From positions 1,302,001 to 1,366,000 of the forward strand of contig OY723300.1 of NCBI GenBank assembly GCA_963210315.1: 64,000 bases of DNA, read 5' to 3'. Made by a program: the position numbers and the translations under genes. This DNA is from Rhynchopus euleeides. Its lineage: Eukaryota > Euglenozoa > Diplonemea > Diplonemida > Diplonemidae. The notes below the pieces were generated by a model. It searched no databases and was not told the DNA's origin. It saw nothing but the letters and a program-made list of their open reading frames with translations. Positions within the stretch are counted from its first letter, which is position 1. Every line of letters starts with the position of its first letter. This document shows, in pieces, positions 31,824 to 41,468 of the stretch.

Positions 31824-31834
31824 GCCTAGGCTAG
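31821..31834. repeat. CTAGCCTAGGCTAG palindrome at an element tip
   Basis: A perfect 14-bp palindrome sits on the right tip of the element ending at 31823. It has the form expected if a CTAG-flanked element with GGC.../...GCC ends had inserted here and left, or shrunk to, its terminal bases. This is inference. Confidence 0.5.
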
Positions 31835-32147
31835 GAGGGGGGGGGGGGCTGCGCTGTGAGGTTTAGATGAGGTTATAGTGTAGGGGTGGGGGGTAGAGTA
31901 GAATGTGGTACCGGATGCAGCGGGAACCCCCGCCACTCCGCCATCCCCCCCCCCCCCCACCCCCCCAGTAGTGGGTGTTTCCTAACACCCGCGACCCATC
32001 GAATTGCCGCGGCCCCAGCAACAGTGAGGGAATACGACGCCGAATCGTCTCCACATCACACACCCACACCCACACCCGACTGGAACAGATGCCTGCACCC
32101 CTCCCTCACACCCGCACGCACTCTCCGACCTGCTCCTTCTTCTGGCC
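31835..32147. other. Spacer before the membrane protein gene
   Basis: Poly-G (31835-31847) and poly-C (31948-31968) runs, then a C-rich stretch (32085-32140) leading to the ATG, which could be a trans-splicing tract. Nothing else is seen. Confidence 0.4.
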
Positions 32148-35100
32148 ATGCCCTTCCCCGAGGGCCGCGCGTTGCAGCGCATGGCACAGCTGTCGCTGGG
32201 GGGCGGGTTCCCGACTCTTGCACTGCTGCTGTTCCTCGGGACGCCGCTCCTCCTGCTGCACCACGGCGCACCGTGCTGCACGGTGCGGCACCCACAGGCA
32301 GAGGATGTGGTGATCTGCGCCGCGCGGTCATCTGTGCCTCTGCAAGAGGCTGGCTGGCACGACGGGGGCAGGCTGCGGTGCACGTGGGTTAGGAGCAGCA
32401 CTGCCAACAGCAGCACCCGCCTGTGCCCTGAGGTGCAGGGTGCTGAGCAGACAGAGGCCGCTCTCGCTGCGCTGCAGCCTGCTCTGGCCTTCGCCTACCC
32501 TGTGGCAGCGGCGGTGCGGCCTGTGTTGGTCGGCTGCGCCCTTGCGGGGGTCTGGCTGGACAGCGTTGTGTGGCGCCTGCTGTATGTCGTGCAGGCTGTG
32601 ATTGGGGTCGTCTGTGCCGTGCTCCTCGTCACGGCGATACCGGACCTGCAAGTCGGTGTGGGTGGCCGCTGGGCTGTGTCCTGCAGCATACCGCCTTCAC
32701 TCTGGCTCGCAGTGCGCGCCGAGTTTCTCTTCAGCACAACCCAGCTCTGCTGCCACAGCACTGCCAGGAAGGCCCTTGCCGCGTGCTGCTGCTTCGCCAC
32801 CCTTCATGATATGTACGATCCATCCTTCAAAATCATGATGGATATGGTGCTGATAAAGCTGTTGTACCTGCTGATCGTGGGGGTTCTGTACGCCCTCAAC
32901 CGCGATGCCTTTTCCTTTCTGTACCGCCTGCCAACTGTGGCCGGCCTGTTCCCCGCCCTGCTCGCGGCGGGGCAGTTGGAAGTGCTTATATGCGCCATGG
33001 AAGCCCCCCACCACATGGACAAGGGGCACATCAACAAGACGCTACCCAGGCTGTTCACTCTGGGAGCTCCTGCGCTCCTGCTGATGTCGCTGACGGTCCC
33101 GAAATTCAGGGCGCTCGTGCCCTTCAAGCGCGAGGACCCGCAGTACGCAGTCACGGCGGCAGCAGTCCAGCGCCGGTGGGAGGAGGCAGTGGCGGCAGGA
33201 GATGCGGATGCCTCCAGTGACTACCGCAGCTGCCCGGTCGTGCCTCACAGCCCACCTGCTGTGCTGCCGGAGGTGCTGCAAGACACAGACTGTGCTGGCA
33301 GCTACCGCATCGCGCTGGTGGTGCCGCAGACCCGCATCGTGGCTGTGCCACCCGACACAGTGCTCGCCACGCTGCGCCTCCGTGCAGCTGTGGAGGTGGG
33401 GGCCAGCGACGTCGACCTGTCGTCAGATGCTGCTGTCTTGGGCACTGCCGCTGACACGGCGACACTGTGCGAGCTGGGGCTATCCAATGTGAGCACCATC
33501 GATGTGCGTGTGCCGCCTTCTGCGCAGCTCCGCGACAGCCCCACACCCTACGACGTGCGGCAGCTGCTGGCGCTTCTGCGTGCCTACGACCTGCCGCGCC
33601 TGCGCGACGTCCCCAGGACACACGGCACACACACAGCCCTGCTGGGCTGCCCAGGGCAGGAGGATACCAAACGCACCATGGCTACCATACGCAGCACTGC
33701 CACCGTGGACACGCTGCGCCTGCGCGCCATGCTTGCTGTGGATGGACCTGCCGTCGTCTACCTGCGCGGGGGGTATCTGCACGGCCGGGACAGGCAGCCC
33801 TTCTTCGTAAACGAGCAGGAACGTGTGGACGTGGTGCCAGGTGACGAGTCCGGGTCCCTTGCGACACTCTCACGTGCCCTGCACTTGGTGACTGAGGAGC
33901 AGGAGCCTGTGCCTGCACACTACACCACGCTGCGGCTGCACCTTCCCGTGGTGGTGCCTGTGTGTGTGACAGGCGACACCACGTTGGGCGTGCTGCGCAT
34001 GCGCGCCATGCACGCGGCAGGCACCAGCGCGGTGACGCTGAGCCTCGATGGTGGCAACGAAACACCCCTGCGCGACCTGCAGGTGCAGGAGGGGCAGCGT
34101 GTGGTGGTGGGGCTGCCCTCCCCTGCCGCACCCCAGCAGCACAGGTGCACCGCTGCGATGCGGCACACCGTGGCGGCCGCCACCGCAGCCCTGCCTGGGC
34201 CCCGTGTCACAGACGAGGGCATGGCACTCGACCTGTCCCTGCCTGGGGGAGAGGTGGTGCCGGTGCACGTGCCTTTGGACGCCACTGTGGGCACGCTGCG
34301 CCTGCTCGCAGCACACGCCCTCAACCTGCGCCCTGCCGAGGCAACCATGCGTCTGGCCGTGCTCGGGGACACCATCGCAGACGACAACGCCACCCCGCTG
34401 TCTCAGGTGGGTCTGGAGGCGGGCTCCACAGTCGCCATTAACATACGCCTGCAGGCAAGCCCCACCGATACAGACTACGCCCGTGATCTGCTCGAGCTTG
34501 CATGCCGAGAGGACGATGTGCTGGCGGCACGGCTGGCACTCGGATCCGAACCTGACCCTGGCCTGGTGCGCTACCTCGGCCTGATGCCACACGCACCTTT
34601 TGCCGTGCTGCGGGACACCCTCCTCCATGCAGACGCCGAAACGGTGATGGTGCTCGTCAGGGCTTTGGTGGAGCAGGACGAAGGGCAGGCTGTCGTCTTG
34701 CTGTCGGGTGTGCTGGACAGGCCCGATGTGTTGCCCCTGCTGTCAGCGATGCAGCATATCCACCGCGGCTGCCAGTTTATCGCGCGGAATCTGGACAGGT
34801 TCTTGGAGTGCGACGCTTTCAACGACTCTCTCTTCATCGACGCCGTCGCCCGGGACCCAATGTTGGGCGAGCGTGACACAGTAGACCCTGTGGCACTGTG
34901 GCAGATGCTGTCAGACCTGGGATGGCACTGCACGCCGCGGTCCCTGGCTCAGGCAACGGACTTAACTTCACTTCCTACCAACCCAGCAGCAGCTCAGCTG
35001 CAGCTCAGACAAATGCTGCTGGCGGACGGCGTGCCTCTGAGCAGTCTGCTACGTGACTCCCGTCAAGCAAAAGGAGGATTTAGTTTGTGGGGCCACCTGA

Positions 35101-35489
35101 AATCCAACCCCATAGCTCTTGTGCCGGTCATCATCTTTGTCGTGCATGCGACCCTCACGTCGTACTGCCTGGCACTGGCACTGGCATCAATGTCGGGGGT
35201 TGATGTTGCGTTCTTTTTCCTCGCTTCCGTGTGCTCCGTAATGGAGTTGTCCTCCTATGCCCGGCCGTGGGCTGCACACAAGGTGCGCTGTCTGTCCCAA
35301 CGCCTTGGCCGTGTGAGGGCACAGTGTTCACGTCGCATGGGACACCTGATGAAGGGCACACGAAAATGGCAGTCTGGGGAGCCACTGTGCCGCAAAGTTG
35401 ATCCGCCCAAGTTATCCCCTGGCGTGGGCTATCTGGAGGGAGACCTGGATACAACGAGAAGCAGGTTGTTGGTCATTCGGGTGTCTTGA
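32148..35489 (+). CDS. Multipass membrane protein with four ubiquitin-like repeats
   Basis: 1113 residues, one exon. A hydrophobic N-terminal segment (about 15-40) resembles a signal anchor. Further membrane spans lie at about 115-170, 235-265 and 300-325, and two near 985-1030. Between them are four repeats with a beta-grasp, ubiquitin-like pattern (VxVPxDTTLGxLRxxA.. then LxxLGLxxGSxVxI) at about 396-457, 510-564, 598-658 and 700-769. Repeat 4 is the clearest (VHVPLDATVGTLRLLAAHAL, then LGDTIADDNATPLSQVGLEA). None ends in Gly-Gly, so they are unlikely to be conjugated modifiers. The region 770-960 is helical. It is probably a cytosolic adaptor region on an organelle or surface membrane protein. 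No named family is recognised. Confidence 0.8.
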   Translation: MPFPEGRALQRMAQLSLGGGFPTLALLLFLGTPLLLLHHGAPCCTVRHPQAEDVVICAARSSVPLQEAGWHDGGRLRCTWVRSSTANSSTRLCPEVQGAEQTEAALAALQPALAFAYPVAAAVRPVLVGCALAGVWLDSVVWRLLYVVQAVIGVVCAVLLVTAIPDLQVGVGGRWAVSCSIPPSLWLAVRAEFLFSTTQLCCHSTARKALAACCCFATLHDMYDPSFKIMMDMVLIKLLYLLIVGVLYALNRDAFSFLYRLPTVAGLFPALLAAGQLEVLICAMEAPHHMDKGHINKTLPRLFTLGAPALLLMSLTVPKFRALVPFKREDPQYAVTAAAVQRRWEEAVAAGDADASSDYRSCPVVPHSPPAVLPEVLQDTDCAGSYRIALVVPQTRIVAVPPDTVLATLRLRAAVEVGASDVDLSSDAAVLGTAADTATLCELGLSNVSTIDVRVPPSAQLRDSPTPYDVRQLLALLRAYDLPRLRDVPRTHGTHTALLGCPGQEDTKRTMATIRSTATVDTLRLRAMLAVDGPAVVYLRGGYLHGRDRQPFFVNEQERVDVVPGDESGSLATLSRALHLVTEEQEPVPAHYTTLRLHLPVVVPVCVTGDTTLGVLRMRAMHAAGTSAVTLSLDGGNETPLRDLQVQEGQRVVVGLPSPAAPQQHRCTAAMRHTVAAATAALPGPRVTDEGMALDLSLPGGEVVPVHVPLDATVGTLRLLAAHALNLRPAEATMRLAVLGDTIADDNATPLSQVGLEAGSTVAINIRLQASPTDTDYARDLLELACREDDVLAARLALGSEPDPGLVRYLGLMPHAPFAVLRDTLLHADAETVMVLVRALVEQDEGQAVVLLSGVLDRPDVLPLLSAMQHIHRGCQFIARNLDRFLECDAFNDSLFIDAVARDPMLGERDTVDPVALWQMLSDLGWHCTPRSLAQATDLTSLPTNPAAAQLQLRQMLLADGVPLSSLLRDSRQAKGGFSLWGHLKSNPIALVPVIIFVVHATLTSYCLALALASMSGVDVAFFFLASVCSVMELSSYARPWAAHKVRCLSQRLGRVRAQCSRRMGHLMKGTRKWQSGEPLCRKVDPPKLSPGVGYLEGDLDTTRSRLLVIRVS

Positions 35490-35491
35490 AA

Positions 35492-35514
35492 AGAGAGAGA
35501 GAGAGAGAGAGAGC
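35492..35514 (+). repeat. GA microsatellite just after a stop codon
   Basis: About eleven AG units begin three bases after the stop of the preceding gene, so they lie in its 3' UTR. Confidence 0.85.
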
Positions 35515-36849
35515 CAGACTGGACGTGCGGTGCTGCATCTTGTTGCACTGCGGCCTCAAGTGGGGGGGGGGGGGGGGCTGCCCCTGCTGTCAGGCAGAAT
35601 GCAGCACCCCTGCTTCTCCCATGCACGGCGTTTCTCCGAGGAAAGGCTGAGTCAACGCCAAAGCCCGCCCGTGCCTTCCCTGCCTTGGTGGGAGGGGCTG
35701 GGCGGTGTGGGTCTGGTTGAAACAGCATCCCGGACGTTATTCCTGTTAATCGCACAGTCCGTCACGCCATGCCTTTGATTCCGATGCCCCCCCTCGACAG
35801 CCGTGATTGAGCCAGAAGGCGTACGTCGTGGCGGTGCGTTGGTTCGTGCATGACCCCAAGTTATTTTGTTGGAGTTGTGATAACAACGCAGGAAACTTTT
35901 CGCAATTTTGCGCAGATCATGCAGGACACACCACACCCCGCAGCAGGCGTGTGGGGGTGTTCTCGCGATCGACGAATACCCGCTGGTTCTTCTCCCCCCT
36001 TTCTGATTTGCAGACGAAAAGTTTTGGACTGCTTCTCCTTTTACCACTTTTGCCACTTCCCGGCTCCTAGCTGGACTAGCTTTTATATGCCCGTCCGATG
36101 CTTCGATGGGCTGCCGAAATATCGGCTCGGATGCTGTCCACGATGGGATATACCTGTCCTGGCGGTGGGTTACAGCAGAAACCACACCGCGGTGTCTTCC
36201 AATGTGTCTCGGTCATCCGCTGAGGGCATTGCAGGGTTATGCTGCGGCAGAGCAGTCGCTTTGCTCCAGAGTGGTTGTGTGCACATCCCATCGTGTCACG
36301 CCCGGTATCCCCACTCCACCCCCCCGCCCCTACTCAACATGCATTGCTCTTTCTGCACGTTCTGCCTTCCGTGCTTACCTCGCTTTGACTGATCACGCCA
36401 CACCTGTGCGCGTAGGGCGCAGCCCAGCCCTGGGGGATGGCAGCGACAAGAGACACCAAGTGTGCTGTGTGGAACACACATCCTCAAAAGAAAATACACA
36501 TACAGCATACTGGGACAGAGTTCAAGATATACATCAACAGCTCTAGCCACACCCCGCACCCCCCCCCCCCACACCCTCGCAGCAACAGGTCCTTCAACCC
36601 CCCCCCCCTTTGGCCCCCTGGCCCTGCTCGAGAGTTGCGGTGCCCACCCCCGCACCCCCTAGCGGGCGGGTGGGTGTAGGGGCGAAGGCAGCCCCTCTAC
36701 ACAACAGACACAAACCCAGCAGCAGACGTCTCTTTTGGGGGCGTTTTGCGGGCGGGAGGTGTGGTGCAGCCACTACGTGTGCCGATTTGCGGGCTTTTTC
36801 GAGCGGGTTAGGTCTCTCCACTGAAATGCTGGAGGGGCTGTAGCCCAGC
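35515..36849. other. Spacer with dispersed repeat fragment
   Basis: Contains GTGTTCTCGCGATCGACGAA (35957) and the following TTCT..CTTTC.GATTTGCA, shared with 23921 and 40376. A frame at 35850-36392 has some protein-like stretches but no recognised family. C-rich runs at 36558-36610 precede the channel gene; the sequence immediately before its ATG is not pyrimidine-rich. Confidence 0.4.
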
Positions 36850-39466
36850 ATGAATCCTTGCGTTGCGACACTCCACAAGCTCCTGAAACGGGGGCTTCTG
36901 AAGTACCACCAGTACCGTGCCAGCAAGGAGGCGGACCTTGCCTTCTACGCCGTAACCCTCGATTTCAAAAACCAGGACCTCGCGTTAGCGGATCTCTTCT
37001 CCGGGCTGCTTTGCAAAGAGCAGGTCAAATGGCAGAGTATCCTCCTCGTGTTTGCGGTGTACAACATGTTCTCGATTCCCTTCTCAATCTCCGTCTCGCG
37101 CGGCGAGGTGGACCAGGCGCCCTCGGTGGAGATCGCCCTTGAGATCTTCGAGCGCATCGGCGACGCCCTTTTCGTCTTCGAGGTCTTCTTCAACTTCTAC
37201 CTCCCCTTCGAAGAGGAAGGGGTCCAGATCAACATCCACAAGCTCATACACGAGAATTACGTGAGGGGCTGGTTTGCGTTGGACGTGGTTGGCGCAGCCC
37301 CCCTCGAGCTCCCACTCGTCCTTGCAGGGGGCAACTCGCAGATCACGCGCCTCCTGCGTCTGAACAAGCTGGTGCGATTCTTCCGCCTCAACTTCTACTG
37401 GGGGCGCATGGAGAAGAACCTCTTGGAGGTGAACCCGTCTCTGATCCGGTTGGGGAAGTTTGTCTTCCTCTTCTGCCTCGCAGCGCACTGGGTGGCGTGC
37501 CTCTGGCTGGAGGTGGTGCGTGAGGAGCGTGACGAGCACATCATCATGAAGTGGGCGGGCCTCAGCGACTTCAACAACTACGAGGTCTGGGGGGTCTGGG
37601 ACCGATACTGGCAGGCCGTGTACTGGGCACTCGTCACCATGGTGGGGTACGGAGGGACCATACCCCAGACAAACACAGAGTCAGTCTTCTCCTTCCTCGT
37701 CGTGGTGGTGGGAGTTGTGATGTATGTTGTCGTCATCGGTACTGTCGGCACAATTGTCCTGAACCTTGATGCCGCGGATAATGAGCACCGCCAGAGGATG
37801 GAAAATATGAACGACTTCTTCAGGCTGAAGAAGCTCCCCCGCCGGCTCGTTGACAAGGTGCATGCTTACTACGACTTTATGTGGCGGAGTAGACAGGGGA
37901 GCGATGAGGTTGCCACCACAAACGATCTGCCGACGTACCTCAAGGTGGAGATCGCGATGTACATCTGCAAAGGGCTTATGGAAAAGGTCCCCTTCTTCCA
38001 GGGGACGAACGACCACTTCTTCAGGCAGCTGTGTGTCCTGCTGTACCCGCTGGTGTGCCTGCCGGACACCCGGATCGTGATGAAGGGTGAGATGGGGAAG
38101 GAGATGTACTTCATCGCAAAGGGGTCGCTGGAGGTGCTGGCGGATCACATCGACGAGGAGGGGAACCCCTCGGAGAAGGTGTTGTGTGTCCTGAAGGCGG
38201 GGCAGTACTTCGGGGAGTTGGCGCTGCTCTGCAAGTCGAAGCGGACGGTGACGATCCGGAGCAGGGAGTTCTGCGACCTGTTCGTCCTCAACGCCGATCA
38301 CTTCAGGGTATGGGCAACCTCCTCTTGCTTTGTTCTGCTGCATTTTCCTGTTTCGCAAACCCACACCGCACCGCCTCCCCGCACCCCGACCCCCACCTCC
38401 CAACCACACATACAGCTGCTACTCAACGACAACCCAACGGTGGCGACAGAGATGAAGAGACTGGCTCTCCTGAAGTATGTATAGTTATGTATAGTACCGT
38501 ATTCGGAAAAATACTGGAACGGAAAAATGCTGGAACGGATTTTTTCTGGAACGGAAAATAACTGGAACAAACCCGAGTTTTCGAAACTTGGAACATTATT
38601 CCGTTCCAGTATTTTTCCGTTCCAGAATTAGAATATGGGGGAAATTGGCGGGTACTTGTCAGTTTTTCGGGCACATGTCCGAAATCCCACCTCACCCCAC
38701 CCCATGCCATGGTGGAGGATGGTGGGCCCAGCATACCCTTGGGAAAGTACCCGACTCCCAGAAAACGGCCAAGTCCGCGCAGACCCCCCAGAACAATTCT
38801 GGAACGGAAAATAACTGGAACAAATGGGGTCTCGGCTGGAACTTGGAACATTATTCCGTTCCAGTATTTTTCCGAATACGGTATATTCCCTGAAGGCTGC
38901 GTCGTGTTAGCTGTAGACCCACCAACACAACAACAGCAACAACAACACCACCACTACATCACACCACCACAGGTACCCGACGCTGAAAAAGCAACTCTGT
39001 GATGCGTTCGGCATACCAGAGGAGGACAGCTCAGAAGAGGCATCGGCTGAGGCCTCAGATGAGTCCCATCCATTCGAAGAGAAGGGCAGTAGTCTCGACA
39101 ACAAGGATGGCGAGAATGACGAAACGTATGTTGGGCACGCGAAAGAAGGTTACGGTGGGGGGGGGGGGGGCGGGGTGCGGGGGGGATATACTATACTGTG
39201 TGTGTTGGATATTGCGGCAGGAATACGCCCGATACCCTACCCCCCCCCCCCCCCCTCGCAGGACGTCGTCCTCGCATGACACGGTGCTCCCTCCTCACCC
39301 GCCGCCGCCGCCGCCGGAAAAACGATGCTCGGGGCAGATGCGGGAGACGTCGCGACCATCGGTATGTCTGTTGATATTTCCTCCATCTATGCACTGCGCA
39401 CTGTGCCTAGCTGGAGGAAACAAAATGGTAGTGGCATGCGGGAGGCGTTTTCACCGGAGCACGTGA
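36850..39466 (+). CDS. Cyclic-nucleotide-gated cation channel (four exons)
   Basis: Exons 36850-38307, 38416-38474, 38973-39125 and 39262-39466; introns have GTATGG or GTATGT donors and ACAG or GCAG acceptors, and all joins keep frame. The protein has six spans: S1 about 63-84, S2 110-125, S3 135-160, an Arg-poor S4 with RLLRLNKLVRFFRL, S5 about 195-220, S6 about 280-305. The filter is TMVGYGG (263-269), with Gly where K+ channels usually have Asp. A C-linker precedes a CNBD (about 385-480) containing FGELALL (Glu456) and Arg465, the residues that bind cyclic-nucleotide ribose and phosphate. This fits a CNG/HCN/EAG-type channel at a plasma or ciliary membrane. A GTATGT at 39361 may start another intron, so the 3' end is provisional. 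Confidence 0.85.
38495..38883. mobile_element. 389-bp MITE inside an intron of the CNG channel gene
   Basis: Both ends carry TACCGTATTCGGAAAAATAC in inverted orientation (38495-38514 and 38864-38883), the match continuing into CTGGAACGG. TA occurs on each side, consistent with a TA duplication. Internal repeats of CTGGAACGGAAAA fill both flanks. It accounts for most of the 498-bp second intron. Confidence 0.85.
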
Positions 39467-41468
39467 TATATTGCGTGCGGTCAACATAAAAACGTTTCCC
39501 AGGACTGTTATCCCACACTGCAGTCAAATCAAAAGGAGTCGAGACAACCTGTGCCCTGAATCATCGCAACCTCAGATGAAACACTGAAGGCACACCTCCA
39601 CCCTCACACCACTGCCCGCAGTCCGTCGGATCATCCACGGAAGGTAACGGGAGCTGACGGGCGCTCCACACCTGAGGTTCTCCGTCAGCAGGGGCCGCAG
39701 TTGCAACCCAGCGCCGCCGCCTTGCCAAGCCCCTGCGGTGTGAGCGCTCGACCTGAACCGAGCTTAAGTGGGAAGGAGGCAAGATCGGGGAAAGTCGCCT
39801 CAGTGAGGGTTGTGGTGGTGAGGCAGGGGTGGGGGCGGTGGTGTGTTTCTGTCTGTTCCTCTGCCGTGGGGTGGTGGTGGTGGTGGGGGAGGTGCCACCC
39901 GGCCTAATCTCCCCCCCCTCAACTGCAGCTCCCGGGCTGCCCTGTTGTCGCAGTTTGTGTGGGGGATCGCTGTTGCGCAGAGCGAATGGATGGGCGTGTG
40001 CTCAAGATATGTTTCTGTCTGGTTGCGGCGTAAGGATAAAACAAAACAGAATAGGTTGGGCAGGCACGGCCTCCGTGTGGATGCCATGCGGAGTGTTCCG
40101 TTGCCCGCTGTGGGTTTATATTATTTTCCTCTTCTTCTTCCTGGTCCGTTCCTTTGTTTTGTTTGGTGCTGTGCCGTATATTTTTCTTCCAACAAGAGGA
40201 TTTGTCAGAGGGAATACGCAACGTTATGGGGGAAAATAGTGCTAGGTCTGCTTGCTGTCACACACAGTCCCACGCATCTCCTGCGCCTGTATCGAAGCAA
40301 ACCACCACACTTCCGCGGGCAAACCTTTTCTGTGCGTTTCGTGCAATCAACGGATTCCTTTTTTTTTATCCGGGGTGTTCTCGCGATCGACGAATACCCT
40401 TGGGCTCTTCTCTTGTTTCCCTTTCAGATTTGCACTAAAAACACAGTTATCGTTTGCCTCTCTCGATTTTTCTCCACAGAGAATTGCCCTGCACGAAACC
40501 CCAGTTGTATTATGCCTGTTTTGCATCAGCAAATTTGGCGCCCCAGTTGCAAACGGACGAGACCCTGGAAAAGAGCGCGGGGCGCGCTCCTTGGGAGTCG
40601 CGCCGGAAACCTCTCCTCTCTCCCGACAGTTGCTGCAACACGTGTCCCCCCCCCCCCCCCCCCTCGTTATTTTTTGGTCCTGAGAGTGGGCATCCCTACT
40701 CAACATGAACCGGGTTCCTTCCGGACTTCCGCTTCATTCCCTCCGCTCAAACGTCGTTCAACGTGTGCCTTGGGTGCAGGGGAGGGGGGGGGGGAGGGCG
40801 GGTCTTGAGGCTCTTAGCCTCAACACCTGGAGGAAGGGTCTATTCTGCAGGAGGGGGGGGGGGTAAACTGCCTCCCCCAAATCCCAGAGAGGGATTTATC
40901 TTTAGATGGTCAGAGAAGGTCTCTCCTACCCTGCTTTGACAAGCGGCGGAGAAGCGGCCGTGCCTGCTGCCCGTTGTATGCCGATTGCTTTCACGGTGTG
41001 TGTGTGTGTGTTGAGCCGCCGGCGCAGGAACCAAGTCTCGCGCCAGCCGGTTTGATCCTCGAACTCTCGGAAGCTTCAGAAGAAAAGGGCTCCCTAACCC
41101 CCCCAATCCCCCCTCCACGCGCCTTGTCAGGCGAAGGGGTGGGGAACGGTCTGCCACGGAGGTGGAACCCTGCCCAAGTGTTCTGCCGTTGCAGAAGGTA
41201 GAAAAGCTCTCTCGGCAAGATCGGCCCCCCACCCCCCGACCCCCCTCACCTCCCGATGTCTGCTGATCTCTGCGCTTTGTGAGGCTCGCCTCTGAATAAG
41301 GGGGCAGGGCAGAGGGGGCTGGGGGGTTCTGGGGTGACCCGGCAGCACTGAGTCATCAGCAGCTCAACCCTGACCAGTGCGTGGGTTTGTTTGTCCCAGA
41401 GAGCAGCATGTCGTCGTGAAGGGTAGTAAAAACATGCCCTCGCAGGGAACAACACAGGCAGGTGCATC
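39467..41468. other. Spacer between channel and cyclase-like genes
   Basis: Could contain further 3' exons of the channel gene. It includes GGTGTTCTCGCGATCGACGA (40375) shared with 23921 and 35957, a poly-C run (40649-40664) and G runs near 40780 and 40855. The frame 39843-40808 is mostly low-complexity. No gene is called. Confidence 0.4.
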
